From the NCBI GenBank assembly GCA_964415885.1, contig CAYQCE010000024.1, forward strand, positions 1 through 48,528: 48,528 nucleotides of DNA. Reading direction: 5' to 3'. The notes under the pieces were generated by a model. That model did no database searches. It was given only the letters and a program-made list of their open reading frames with translations, and was not told the DNA's origin. Source of the stretch: CAYQCE01 sp964415885 (GTDB lineage Bacteria > Zixibacteria > MSB-5A5 > JAABVY01 > JAHJOQ01). How positions within the stretch are numbered: position 1 is the stretch's first letter; each line of letters starts with the position of its first letter. Below, one piece after another: positions 31,541 through 41,105 of the stretch. Made by a program: the position numbers and the translations under genes.

Positions 31541-33787
31541 TCATTTCAGGAGGATCATCTTGCGAACCGCCTCGCTCTCTCCGACTCTGAGACGATACAG
31601 GTAAACCCCGCTCGCAACACGTTCGCCGTTGGAGTTCGTACCGTCCCAGCGCAAGACATGAAAGCCGGAAGACATCGGACCACTCTTAAGAATCGAAACA
31701 ACCTGTCCGAGAGCGTTGATAATATCGAGGTGCACCTCACCGCCGCCGCCGGCATCGCCGGGAATTGAGAATTCTATCACGGTGCTGTTGTTGAACGGGT
31801 TGGGATAGTTTTGCCTGAGACTGAAGCCAGTCGGCAAAATAGGGCCACTCCCCGGCCTCTCGAAGTAGAAGTCCAGTACTCCAACCGAGTAACGGTCAGA
31901 AATCAACATCCTATCTTCCATGACTTCGACCTGGTCGGCATATCCGGGTGTATCGACACGAACGAGAACGACCGGTGCAAGTATGTCCTCTAAATCGAGA
32001 ACTGCAATTCCATCCTCCGCAAGTGCAGCGAACAGCAGATTTCGCTCGGTATCGATCTCTATGTCTGTCACAGTGAAACCCGAAAGCGCGAAGCTGATGG
32101 ACTCCCCGATCAGCGGACCATCCATGACCCGAATATCGATTCCGGAGGAGCCACCGAGAAACGCAAGCGAGTCTTCGATTTCAATGGCATAGAGCGAGCC
32201 ATTGACGCTGAACGAGCCTACCTCCGTGAGCGGTTCATAATCATCCTCGAACGTGGCATCGAATATCCTGCCTGAACCTTTGCGCACATATGTATAAACA
32301 TAGCCGTCAGCTACCTCGAGCGCGGTCTGAGTCGAATTCAGATCGAGGAAGGTAACGCCGCGCCTCAGATAGAAGGTGCCCTCAGGCTCGACGATCGGTT
32401 CTATCTTGAAAAGCGTGGTGCCGTCCTTTCCGTAGGTGGCCAGGTCGATTAACCCGCTGTCACTGGATTCGAACTGCATTCCTTCGACATGCGAATAGGC
32501 TATATGGCTGCTGCCTATCTGGAGACTGCAGCAACCCGCAAGCACGTTGAAGAACCTCACCCAAGTGTTTTCCGGGAGACTGTTTTCGGTTATTATGAGA
32601 GTTGAGCCAAGTGACTTCACCTCCGAATGGCGAGTCGTGGCATCGAGGTTCCCAACCATTTCGGCATTCGCGGCGGCGTTCACTCTCCAGAATGACAGAT
32701 CCCTGAATCCGCCCGCAACCGCAATAGCGTCGTCGGTGAACGCGACGCTCCGGATCAACTCGGACCCGGGATGACTCCACGCTTGTATCGCATCCGATCC
32801 AAACGACAACGCCTCTATCGCAAGGTCGCCCTGACGGTTGGGAAATGCAAGATATGCCTTGCCATGGCGAGATATCAGATCATACCGTCCGGCGATGTTC
32901 AATCGTTCGGTTTCTCGAATTCTCTCACCCGTCTGTGTTTCGAATACATGCACTCTGCCTACGATATCCGACGCCGCAACGTAGCCGGATGCCGCATTGA
33001 CATGCGCAGGCTGAAAATCGAGAAACAGCGTGTCCGCATAGCGCGGAAAACGGGGATCGCTCAAATCCATCGCGAGGATTCCGTCGTTACCGTATGCAAT
33101 ATACAAGCTGCTCTGATCAAAGCTTAAATCCAGATCACGTGCCTGCTTGGACAGAAACTCAATTCTGAGCAACTGCGGATCGGTTTGATCGCTGATGTCG
33201 TATATAAAAAGACCATTGAAATCATCCGTAACGTACAAAACATCATCCCGTCGGTCGGCATCAACTATATGTACTCCGTGTGAGAGAACACGCACACGTT
33301 CCGGCTCGGAAGGATCGGACAAATCGTACACGGCCAGTCCCTCGAATCCAAGGCAGATATAAGCCGCCGAATCAGCGACCTCAAAACCAGCGATGTCCTT
33401 GTCCGTCGAAATCGTCCAGATTACCTCCGGGTCTGTCGCTGAAGAAACATCTATCAGACTGACTTCGTTAGGCACTCTGAAGGCGACTGCGAAATTGCCG
33501 GATACTCTGAGCGTAGTATACTGCCGGTCAAGTGGCAGTTTTCCACGAAGCTCCGGGTTACGATAATCGATACCGCCATCATATATCTCCAACCCGTTCT
33601 TCTTCAGGACATAGATGAGGCTGTCATCCACATCGACATCCTGAACGAATCGCCACAGGAAGTCTGAGTAGCTGTTCACCGTGAATTCAGGCGAATAATC
33701 ATAAATCTCCGCAGCCATCGAGAACTGCGTACTCAAGGCAAATAGCAGCGAACTAAGGAGCAGAATCGTGATTGTGTGCCTTGCCAT
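31541..33787 (-). CDS. LVIVD beta-propeller surface protein with NPFN tail
   Basis: A 748-residue exported protein (signal peptide MARHTITILLLSSLLFALSTQFSMA). Residues about 40-620 contain repeated LVIVD-type units (DRQYTTLRVSGNFAVAFRVPNEVSLIDVSSATDPEVIWT; AAYICLGFEGLAVYDLSDPSEPERV; DVLYVTDDFNGLFIYDISDQTDPQLL; SLYIAYGNDGILAMDLSDPRFPRYA). These form beta-propeller blades found in adhesins. A middle part holds a less regular propeller. The last 99 residues are the sorting domain (PTGFSLRQNYPNPFNNSTVIEFSIP, INALGQVV, WDGTNSNGERVASGVYLYRLRVGESEAVRKMILLK). An AGGA SD lies 8 nt before the ATG. The gene is 10 nt after the protease stop and likely shares its transcript. Confidence 0.83.
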   Translation of the reverse strand: MARHTITILLLSSLLFALSTQFSMAAEIYDYSPEFTVNSYSDFLWRFVQDVDVDDSLIYVLKKNGLEIYDGGIDYRNPELRGKLPLDRQYTTLRVSGNFAVAFRVPNEVSLIDVSSATDPEVIWTISTDKDIAGFEVADSAAYICLGFEGLAVYDLSDPSEPERVRVLSHGVHIVDADRRDDVLYVTDDFNGLFIYDISDQTDPQLLRIEFLSKQARDLDLSFDQSSLYIAYGNDGILAMDLSDPRFPRYADTLFLDFQPAHVNAASGYVAASDIVGRVHVFETQTGERIRETERLNIAGRYDLISRHGKAYLAFPNRQGDLAIEALSFGSDAIQAWSHPGSELIRSVAFTDDAIAVAGGFRDLSFWRVNAAANAEMVGNLDATTRHSEVKSLGSTLIITENSLPENTWVRFFNVLAGCCSLQIGSSHIAYSHVEGMQFESSDSGLIDLATYGKDGTTLFKIEPIVEPEGTFYLRRGVTFLDLNSTQTALEVADGYVYTYVRKGSGRIFDATFEDDYEPLTEVGSFSVNGSLYAIEIEDSLAFLGGSSGIDIRVMDGPLIGESISFALSGFTVTDIEIDTERNLLFAALAEDGIAVLDLEDILAPVVLVRVDTPGYADQVEVMEDRMLISDRYSVGVLDFYFERPGSGPILPTGFSLRQNYPNPFNNSTVIEFSIPGDAGGGGEVHLDIINALGQVVSILKSGPMSSGFHVLRWDGTNSNGERVASGVYLYRLRVGESEAVRKMILLK

Positions 33788-33797
33788 AGATGAGATC

Positions 33798-36700
33798 CTA
33801 TTTCAGCTTCACCATCTTGCGAGTCTCCACCGATGCCGGAGTCTCCATCCTGTAGAAATACAACCCGGACGCCACGTCCTCCCCGCTGCTGTCCCTGCCA
33901 TCCCATGTCACCGAGTGTTTTCCGGCTTTCACTAAAGCCTCGTGAAGAGTCCGAACCTTTTGTCCGAGCAGATTGAATATCTCGATCTTGACCGCTCCGT
34001 TTCTCGGCGCATAGAATTCGATCGTTGTTGCCGGGTTGAACGGATTCGGGTAATTTTGCGAAAGGGTAAAGTCAGTCGGCAGAATGCCGTCGTCGACAGG
34101 GTCATCGGCCGCGATTGGTGATCCTCGACCCGGCAGAACTCCCGTATGCCGGGAGTCATGCATAAACTGTGCCCACGGGATTTTATCCGGATCATACGGC
34201 ACTTCGAGCCTCCAGACATACACCTGTCCGTCGTCAGATGTGGCGACGATATCGAGTTCGCCGTCCCCATCAACATCTGTCAGCGCGGGGGTATGCATAC
34301 GAGATGTTACCTGCGAAGGTGATGCGAAGGTGTAGATCGGCCAGCCATCTATGAGTTTGCCTTCGGAATCAAATGCAAATATGCGCTCGTGTGCCTGCGA
34401 CGGCAGCACAGAACCCGCCCTCACAACGATGTCGACCCTGCCATCTCCCGAAACGTCTCCAATCACCGGGCTGCCGAGACTGCCGTTGACAGTCACGAGC
34501 CAGCTCCCGTCCCCCGACGGCAGAGGTCTATACGGCTCCCCGTCATACTTAAGAGCGCATATCTCACCCTTGTTGAACAGAGAGGATATGGTGAACACCA
34601 GTTCCTTGTAACCATCCTCGTTCAAATCTGCGGCTGCAGGAGGATTTACGATAACATTCCACTTGTCGGGGAATATTCGAGGCCAGCCCGGATGGTAGTT
34701 GCCGTGGTGGTCCATGATCGCCGCAAACACTGTATCAGTTTCGGTACGACCAACCGCAGCGATATCGTACACACCGTCCGCGTCAAAATCCGCAATGCAA
34801 ATTCCGCGCAGTTTCGCGAGGATCCTTATCCTTGCACTTTCGTTCCCCACCAGCGCCTGACCATCGAGTGCGCTCCAGACATAAATCGCACCTTTGTCGA
34901 AGTGGGAAGAAAACGCTGCCACCAATTCCTTCGTGCCGTCACCTTCGAAATCCACGCTGGAGATAAACGGCACGTATGATCCGAAGTAGTATCCGGCTTC
35001 GGTCTCCGCGAACAGTCCGTTAAGGCTGGCGAAATATGACCGTCCGTTCAGGCGATAAGCATAGACGTTTCCGCTCTCGCCTATCCACGCCGCCTCCATA
35101 ACGCCGTCATCATCGAAATCTTCCAGGAGCGGAATCGGATACGAGTTGGTAAGAAGACCGGTCGTCTGGTACTTCGGGAAACTGTCTATCTTCGCACCGT
35201 AGGAGTCGAAAAGATGCAACCCTTCTTCGCTAATTACGGCGACCTCCGCGAGTCCGTCACCGTCCATATCGGCCACAGCGGGCGCCGAATAGCAGTTGAC
35301 GCCAAAGAGATTCGGCCAGCCGCAGCAGAATGCGCCACCGTCCGCTCTTAACATACTCACTCCCGCGACACCGCCGACAGCGATCTCCATCTGACCATCA
35401 CCATCAAGATCGTAAACTGACGGGCTGAAATGAATGACCGTATCCAATGCGCCCGGTCGCGGGAACATCCCCACCAGTTTGTCTTCTATCTGGATATTAA
35501 TGTCCCGAATCTGATCACCGCCCGCCGTAGTCATCGTAACGCGGATCGTGTGCGAACCGGACCGGAACTGCCCGACAGATTTGGCACAGATTATTGAATC
35601 GGAAACGAGCTCCGTCGAGCTCATGAGATTTACCCAGGAGGCCCCCGGATTGTCGTTTGATTTTATGTCCACACTGTATCGCTCGAATTTCGGATCGAGA
35701 ACGGAACCACGAACCGTCAGGAACCACTCGATAGTTTCCTGCTCGCCCGGTGACGTCACCTCGAATCTACTCTCGGAGAGAATCACCACACGTTTCCTTA
35801 CCGAATAGCTGCTTCCAATTGACAACTCGAGAATGTAATCCCCGACCAGACCATTTATTTCAATGAACCCGAGCGAGCCATTCATGACATCGGCAGGTCC
35901 CTGCCCAATAACCAACCAATTGTCCATATCCGCGACCGGAGCAATTCGGAGAGCGTAGTCTTCACTCAGCTCCGAATAGGCATATCCCGACACCTCGACA
36001 TTCTCCGTAATCGGCTCCCCGTGGAACGGATACTGAATCTTGGCCATCCTGCCGGACACCATCGCTATCGCAGCACCGAGATTCAGTCTTCCGTGACCGG
36101 AGTATCGATCCCAGCCGGGAAAGACCGAATCAGTCGCGCCGTACGGATAGACCACATCATCGGCGCTTCGCTGGAGAATCGCCTGAAGCGAATCCGGATC
36201 GAGTCCGGGTGCGTACGACAGAACGGCTGCAGCGGCGCCAACAACATGCGGAGCAGCCATACTTGTGCCATCCGCAAGATAGTAGAGTCCTTCGACAATG
36301 CGAAGCTCCGGTTCGCCACTCTCCGCATACATGTCCGTTCCCTGTGCACGAAGAGAGAGAATATCTCTCCCCGGAGCGATCATATCCAGCCATTCACCGT
36401 AAGAAGAGAAGAATGTCACCTCATCCTCTGAGTTGCTCGCCCCGACCGTCATCACCATATCGAGCGCTGCGGGAAAATGCCTCGAATCATCACCGGTGTT
36501 TCCCGACGCCGCCACGAGCAGTACGCCCTTCGACCTGGCGTAGTTCAGTGCATCCTCAAGAAATTGAGACTCATACGGGCTTCCCCAGCTCATATTCACG
36601 ACCTCGGCGCCAATATCAGCCGCATAGATAATAGCGCGACCCGCCACCGTCATAAGGGCATTGGGAAAGATCTTGAGCGCAAGGATTTCCGGGTAGGGAC

Positions 36701-37538
36701 ACACGCCTGCAACACCCATGCTGTTGTTGCTCACAGCGCCTGCTATGCCCGCGCAGTGTGTACCGTGACCACGATCATCGGAGACGTCGTTGTCGCCGAC
36801 GATGTCTTCGCTGAAGTCCGACTCGTCACCAGAGAAGTCCCAGCCCATCCAGTCGTCAACGTAGCCGTTATGATCGTCGTCGAGACCGTTATCGGGTACT
36901 TCAAGCGGGTTCGTCCACAGGTTGTCCACAATGTCAGGATGTTCAGTGTCGAGGCCGGTGTCAATTATGATCACCAGCGGCCGTGGTCCGGACTGCTCAT
37001 CGTCCCAGACCGGCCCGGGATTGATATGCGCCCCGAAAACACCGCTCTTCATAACCAGACTATCGTTTTCGACACCCGCGACCCGTTCAATACCGAGATA
37101 CTCCTGGCCGATATTCCAGAGCCCCCATTGATTATCGAGATGCGGGTCATTCGGCACCTCGAAAAGCTCTATCAATCGATCGGGTTCGGCGTACTCCACA
37201 ATCGGAAGCCTGCCGATATCTGAGAGAATTGTCTCGGCTGAGATGTTGGAAGATTCACCCACTACTATCTGGCGGTAAAGACTATAGGGGAAGCCACTGC
37301 CTCCCGAGGCGGCGGTCGATTTCTCGTTCAGCAGCTTTCCGAACACGGGACTTTCTTTCAGAACAGCACCGTCAGAAACAAGGCGTTCGATCTCCGAATC
37401 GAACTCGCCTCCCGATGCCGCAGTACCCTCTGATGCGAGTTTCACAACGATTCGCGTGAAGTCGGTCGCATGTGCTTCGTAGACAGCGAACGATAACATC
37501 ACTGCCAAAAACAGCAGCACAGCAATTGTCTTTTTCAT
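33798..37538 (-). CDS. Subtilisin-like protease with FG-GAP array and NPFN tail
   Basis: A 1246-residue secreted serine protease (family S8). The signal peptide is MKKTIAVLLFLAVMLSFAVYEAHA and is followed by an inhibitor-like prodomain at about 27-125. The catalytic domain has Asp193 in VIIIDTGLDTEHPD, His258 in RGHGTHCAGIAGA, Asn347 in AASGNTGDD and Ser426 in DGTSMAAPHVVGAAA, a complete site. An Ig-like region follows, then FG-GAP/VCBS-type repeats from about 690 to 1120 (DLDGDGQMEIAVGG, ADMDGDGLAEVAVI, DVDGDGELDIVATSDDG). The C-terminal sorting domain starts at about 1152 (TDFTLSQNYPNPFNPATTIEF, NLLGQKVRTL, ASGLYFYRM, KMVKLK). The FG-GAP part probably forms a propeller that binds ligand or surface. 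It is co-oriented with the LVIVD protein. Confidence 0.92.
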   Translation of the reverse strand: MKKTIAVLLFLAVMLSFAVYEAHATDFTRIVVKLASEGTAASGGEFDSEIERLVSDGAVLKESPVFGKLLNEKSTAASGGSGFPYSLYRQIVVGESSNISAETILSDIGRLPIVEYAEPDRLIELFEVPNDPHLDNQWGLWNIGQEYLGIERVAGVENDSLVMKSGVFGAHINPGPVWDDEQSGPRPLVIIIDTGLDTEHPDIVDNLWTNPLEVPDNGLDDDHNGYVDDWMGWDFSGDESDFSEDIVGDNDVSDDRGHGTHCAGIAGAVSNNSMGVAGVCPYPEILALKIFPNALMTVAGRAIIYAADIGAEVVNMSWGSPYESQFLEDALNYARSKGVLLVAASGNTGDDSRHFPAALDMVMTVGASNSEDEVTFFSSYGEWLDMIAPGRDILSLRAQGTDMYAESGEPELRIVEGLYYLADGTSMAAPHVVGAAAAVLSYAPGLDPDSLQAILQRSADDVVYPYGATDSVFPGWDRYSGHGRLNLGAAIAMVSGRMAKIQYPFHGEPITENVEVSGYAYSELSEDYALRIAPVADMDNWLVIGQGPADVMNGSLGFIEINGLVGDYILELSIGSSYSVRKRVVILSESRFEVTSPGEQETIEWFLTVRGSVLDPKFERYSVDIKSNDNPGASWVNLMSSTELVSDSIICAKSVGQFRSGSHTIRVTMTTAGGDQIRDINIQIEDKLVGMFPRPGALDTVIHFSPSVYDLDGDGQMEIAVGGVAGVSMLRADGGAFCCGWPNLFGVNCYSAPAVADMDGDGLAEVAVISEEGLHLFDSYGAKIDSFPKYQTTGLLTNSYPIPLLEDFDDDGVMEAAWIGESGNVYAYRLNGRSYFASLNGLFAETEAGYYFGSYVPFISSVDFEGDGTKELVAAFSSHFDKGAIYVWSALDGQALVGNESARIRILAKLRGICIADFDADGVYDIAAVGRTETDTVFAAIMDHHGNYHPGWPRIFPDKWNVIVNPPAAADLNEDGYKELVFTISSLFNKGEICALKYDGEPYRPLPSGDGSWLVTVNGSLGSPVIGDVSGDGRVDIVVRAGSVLPSQAHERIFAFDSEGKLIDGWPIYTFASPSQVTSRMHTPALTDVDGDGELDIVATSDDGQVYVWRLEVPYDPDKIPWAQFMHDSRHTGVLPGRGSPIAADDPVDDGILPTDFTLSQNYPNPFNPATTIEFYAPRNGAVKIEIFNLLGQKVRTLHEALVKAGKHSVTWDGRDSSGEDVASGLYFYRMETPASVETRKMVKLK

Positions 37539-37583
37539 TCCATTAACCCACTTTCGAACGGCGGCGAAAGGTACCCCCTCTTT

Positions 37584-37611
37584 AAGGTATATCCGGTCGG
37601 CAAACTGTCAA
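37584..37611 (-). promoter_or_regulatory. Candidate promoter of the surface protease gene
   Basis: Read leftward: TTGACA (37611-37606), 16 nt, TACCTT (37589-37584), about 46 nt before the protease start. The -35 is perfect, the -10 weak. Confidence 0.4.
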
Positions 37612-37676
37612 GATATGATCTCATACGGCCGGACATACTGCACTCAGTATTAGGAACGATTGCACGACGGAACTGT

Positions 37677-38555
37677 TCAGTCCCCACCCGAATTTCTCGA
37701 TTGGATCGGTAGCACCCCCCACTGAAGTTTCGATCTCAGGACCTTATAGAACGAATTTTCCTTGAACCGTACAAGCCGGACATAATATCCGCCCTTACGG
37801 ATCGATACCTTGTCGGAGTTCTTCAGTGATATCGAGGACTGACCATCGAGCGTCAGGTGAGCTTCATCCGTCTTCGACTCCACTTCAAGTGTCAACTCCT
37901 CATCTGCGCTGAATACGAGTGGCCGGGATGTCAGCGTGTGGGGGGCTATCGGTGAGGCAATCAGCGCGTCCATCTCCGGATTAAGAATCGGGCCGCCGAC
38001 CGCAAGCGAGTAGGCGGTTGAGCCGGTCGGCGTCGATATGATCAGTCCGTCTGCCGCGTAGGAGCATATATAGTCGCCGTTGGAGTAAAGAGCGAGATGA
38101 ACCATACGGATATCCTTGCGCCCAACCACAACGTCATTCAGGGCATGGAGCGTCTCATTACTCTCTTCATTCAGGATAGATGTCGCGAGCACCATGCGCT
38201 CCTGAATAGCATAATCCCCGGCAACTACTCTATCCAGGCTGCGTTCGAGCGTTTCCGGAGTCTGTTCTGTCAGGAACCCAAGGCTACCGATATTGATGCC
38301 AAGAATCGGTATTCCCCTGCTGCCTACAAGACGTGCCGTGGACAGGAGAGTACCATCCCCACCCATCGACAGGATGATATCTGATTTATCGGGTATCAGC
38401 TCCCGCTCAATAATCTCTATACTGCCGGATGCAGCTTCCTTGAGTTCCTCACAGAAATAGCAGGATACTTGGCTTTTCTCTATCCATCTCAGAAGCCTCG
38501 AAATCACATCCTCGGCCCCCGGCCTCTTTAGGTTAGCGATAACTCCGAATTGCAT
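37677..38555 (-). CDS. nadK: NAD kinase
   Basis: A 292-residue cytosolic enzyme that phosphorylates NAD to NADP. The GGDGT motif is MGGDGTLLSTARLVG with catalytic Asp67. The conserved NAD-binding block DGLIISTPTGSTAYSLAVGGPILNPEMDA and the later PHTLTSRPLVFSADEELTLEV are all present. Length is standard. There is no SD. ATG lies 5 nt after a TATAAG -10-like box, suggesting a leaderless transcript. It is the last gene of the xseA-xseB-polyprenyl synthase stretch but is separated from it by 157 nt, so it may be transcribed alone. Confidence 0.95.
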   Translation of the reverse strand: MQFGVIANLKRPGAEDVISRLLRWIEKSQVSCYFCEELKEAASGSIEIIERELIPDKSDIILSMGGDGTLLSTARLVGSRGIPILGINIGSLGFLTEQTPETLERSLDRVVAGDYAIQERMVLATSILNEESNETLHALNDVVVGRKDIRMVHLALYSNGDYICSYAADGLIISTPTGSTAYSLAVGGPILNPEMDALIASPIAPHTLTSRPLVFSADEELTLEVESKTDEAHLTLDGQSSISLKNSDKVSIRKGGYYVRLVRFKENSFYKVLRSKLQWGVLPIQSRNSGGD

Positions 38556-38560
38556 AATAG

Positions 38561-38566
38561 CTTATA
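38561..38566 (-). promoter_or_regulatory. -10 box immediately before the nadK start
   Basis: Read leftward the bases are TATAAG, followed by 5 nt and then the nadK ATG, the same spacing as at 14291-14285. No convincing -35 was found 16-18 nt upstream, so confidence is limited. Confidence 0.4.
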
Positions 38567-38712
38567 CCCGCCAGTTCATAGATAGCTCCAGACTTTCATC
38601 TATCAGAGATACGTCTAACTTGTGAATAAGATAACAAGATAAGCCGCGTTATGGAAGAGCTTTATTGGAATCGTTACGGAGAGTTTCCGACGTAAACACC
38701 AATGTCCTGGTA

Positions 38713-39600
38713 TCAGTTCTCTCTGTCGCGGATGAAATCGGCGAGATGAAGGAAAGGTGTGGACTTCGGGCCAATCGCGGAAATTGTCTCCTTTGCCTCC
38801 GTGATCAGTTCCGATGCACGCTTGCGGCTTTCATCGAGACCGATAATCCTCGGATACGTCGCCTTCAGTTTCTTCTCATCGGAGCCGATCTTCTTGCCGA
38901 GCTTCTCTTGATCTCCGGTCACATCGAGAATATCATCAACGATTTGAAATGCAAGGCCGATTCTGAAGCCGAAGCTCGAAAACACGTTGATCGTCTCGTC
39001 ATCGGCACTCGCAAGCATCGCACCGATCTTTAGCGATACCTCTATCAACGCCGCGGTCTTCTTTCGATGGATATACTCCATATCGTCGATAGTGATGTTC
39101 TTCCCCTCAGATTCGACATCGGCAACCTGACCACCGAGCATTCCCGATATGCCAATCGCGCTGCCTACCTCCCGCACTATACGAGCGTCGCCGGTTGACG
39201 CGAGCAACTCAAACGCCAGAGCGTGGAGAGCATCGCCGGCGAGGACAGCAATCGCCTCAGGGAATTTTATGTGAAGCGTCGGTTTGCCACGCCTCAGATC
39301 ATCGTCATCCATGCACGGAAGATCATCGTGGATCAGCGAGTACGTGTGGATTAACTCGAGAGCGCACGCCGGAGTCAATATCTCACGCGCATCCCGGCCC
39401 AGAGATTCATAGGCAAGGAGTACGAGAATCGGCCTCAGACGCTTCCCGCCCGCATTCAGGCTGTACTTCATAGCCGAAACCAGTGATTCGGGGATCTCGG
39501 GGTTCGACGGTATGATAGTTTGAAGATGATCGTTGACTACTCCGCGCATATCTGCGAGGAGTGCCTCAAAGTCTCGTGCGGTCGCTACCGTTCGCCCCAA
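38713..39600 (-). CDS. ispA: Polyprenyl (farnesyl/geranylgeranyl) diphosphate synthase
   Basis: A 295-residue enzyme of isoprenoid synthesis, condensing isopentenyl diphosphate with allylic diphosphates. The first aspartate-rich motif is LIHDDLPCMDDDDLRRG (with the two-residue insertion of bacterial IspA), preceded by GGKRLRPILVLLAY. The second is FQIVDDILDVTGD. The frame is open to TTG 39630 inside xseB without an SD. TTG 39600 has AGGAG 10 nt before it and is chosen. Chain length cannot be fixed by eye, but the Tyr/Ser at the positions before the first motif fit a short-chain (C15-C20) product. It follows xseB, the common bacterial order. Confidence 0.92.
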   Translation of the reverse strand: MGRTVATARDFEALLADMRGVVNDHLQTIIPSNPEIPESLVSAMKYSLNAGGKRLRPILVLLAYESLGRDAREILTPACALELIHTYSLIHDDLPCMDDDDLRRGKPTLHIKFPEAIAVLAGDALHALAFELLASTGDARIVREVGSAIGISGMLGGQVADVESEGKNITIDDMEYIHRKKTAALIEVSLKIGAMLASADDETINVFSSFGFRIGLAFQIVDDILDVTGDQEKLGKKIGSDEKKLKATYPRIIGLDESRKRASELITEAKETISAIGPKSTPFLHLADFIRDREN

Positions 39601-39607
39601 AATGCAC

Positions 39608-39850
39608 CTACTCCTCTTCGAAATCCTCAATTGCCGGCCCGCCTGAAGGGTCCGTCGTCAGCTTCGCAATCTTCTCCTCCGCCGCAACAAGACGGCGTGT
39701 CAGCTCCTTCGACAGCTTTATGCCCTCCTCGAAGACCTCCAGCGCCTTCTCAAGCGGAACCTCACCCGATTCGAGGACATCCACATTCTCCTCGAGTTTC
39801 CGGAGAAGTTCATCGAAACTCTCATTGTCGAGTTCTTTTACATCTTCCAT
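39608..39850 (-). CDS. xseB: Exodeoxyribonuclease VII small subunit
   Basis: An 80-residue helical protein (NESFDELLRKLEENVDVLESGEVPLEKALEVFEEGIKLSKELTRRLVAAEEKIAKL), the standard XseB core, with an acidic tail (IEDFEEE). It partners XseA in the exonuclease VII complex that degrades single-stranded DNA. The frame extends upstream to 39916, but the start MEDVKELDNES matches family length. It sits 46 nt after xseA and 7 nt before the polyprenyl synthase start. Confidence 0.92.
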   Translation of the reverse strand: MEDVKELDNESFDELLRKLEENVDVLESGEVPLEKALEVFEEGIKLSKELTRRLVAAEEKIAKLTTDPSGGPAIEDFEEE

Positions 39851-39896
39851 AGTCTTAGCCAAGTAAGTCGTAAGGTACGATATTTTCAAGCAAAAA

Positions 39897-41105
39897 TCAC
39901 AAGGTCTCACTATCAACCATGCTCAGGATCGTTCCCTCAGCGAGTTCTACCGATATCATCTTACTTCCAGCAACATCCTTCGGACTGCGAACTATCATCC
40001 CCTCCGGATGTGTTCGGCATATCGCGTAGCCGCGCTTCAACACACCCTTCGGCGACAGGCTGCCGAGTCTTCCGGTCGCGGATTCCAGTCTGCCTCTCAA
40101 CCGCTCCGCACGAAGGCTCATACTTCGAGCTAGATCCACACTCAACTCATCCACCTGCTGCTTCTGTGATTCGAATATCCTCTCAGGACGTCTAAATACA
40201 TAGCTCGAGGAGAGCCGTTCGAGTCTCTCGCGCAGGAATGATGACTGCGATACAACACTGGAGGTCATCCTCCGCCGATACTCATTTACGGCCGAGAGAA
40301 CATCGCGATAATCCGGCACTGCAAGCTCTGCTGCTGCCGAGGGTGTCGGTGCACGCATATCGGCAACGAAATCCGCTATGGTGAAATCCACTTCGTGCCC
40401 AACAGCAGAGATCACCGGAATCTCGGACTTAAATATCGCACGAGCCACGACCTCCTCGTTGAATGCCCACAGATCCTCCATCGATCCGCCGCCGCGCCCC
40501 ACAATCATAAGGTCCACATCGCGGTAGACATTGAAGAGACGAACCCCGCGGGCAACATCGACCGCGGCACCGTCCCCCTGAACAGCAACCGGACACAACA
40601 CAATTCGGCAGGACGGCATTCTACGGCGCAATACGTTAATCATGTCCCGAACGGCAGCGCCCGTTTCGGATGTCACCAATCCAATCGCTCTCGGAAATTG
40701 CGGAACCGGCTTCTTGTACTCGTCCGCAAACAGCCCTTCACGTTGCAGTCGATCTTTAAGCTCGCGAAACTTGAGTTCGAGCTGCCCAACACCCTTCTCG
40801 ATAATCCAGCGGACAATGAACTGATATCTCCCGCGTGGTTCATATACACTGATATCACCGCTGACAATAATGTCCATCCCGTTCTTAAGGCGAAGTTTGA
40901 TACCCGCTGCGGTTGATCGCCACATCGCACAAGGCAACTCGGAGCCATCGTCTTTGATCGTGAAATAGTGATGTCCCGATGAATGACGGACATAGTTCGA
41001 TATCTCGCCTCCGACCCAGAGATCGGTGAATTCGCCTTCAAGGTTTCGTTTGATCTGTCGAGTTAGCTGACTTACGGTCAGGACCGAATCGATATCATAC
41101 TGCAT
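39897..41105 (-). CDS. xseA: Exodeoxyribonuclease VII large subunit
   Basis: A 402-residue catalytic subunit. The N-terminal OB-fold is at about 8-105 (TVSQLTRQIKRNLEGEFTDLWVGGEISNYVRHSSGHHYFTIKDDGSELPCAMWR). The catalytic core follows: GLVTSETGAAVRDMINVLRRRMP, DLMIVGRGGGSMEDLWAFNEEVVARAI, PVISAVGHEVDFTIADFVADMRAPTPSAAAEL, all diagnostic. Then come a coiled-coil region and a C-terminal end (VLKRGYAICRTHPEGMIVRS). Length is normal. It heads the xseA-xseB-ispA operon. Confidence 0.96.
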   Translation of the reverse strand: MQYDIDSVLTVSQLTRQIKRNLEGEFTDLWVGGEISNYVRHSSGHHYFTIKDDGSELPCAMWRSTAAGIKLRLKNGMDIIVSGDISVYEPRGRYQFIVRWIIEKGVGQLELKFRELKDRLQREGLFADEYKKPVPQFPRAIGLVTSETGAAVRDMINVLRRRMPSCRIVLCPVAVQGDGAAVDVARGVRLFNVYRDVDLMIVGRGGGSMEDLWAFNEEVVARAIFKSEIPVISAVGHEVDFTIADFVADMRAPTPSAAAELAVPDYRDVLSAVNEYRRRMTSSVVSQSSFLRERLERLSSSYVFRRPERIFESQKQQVDELSVDLARSMSLRAERLRGRLESATGRLGSLSPKGVLKRGYAICRTHPEGMIVRSPKDVAGSKMISVELAEGTILSMVDSETL

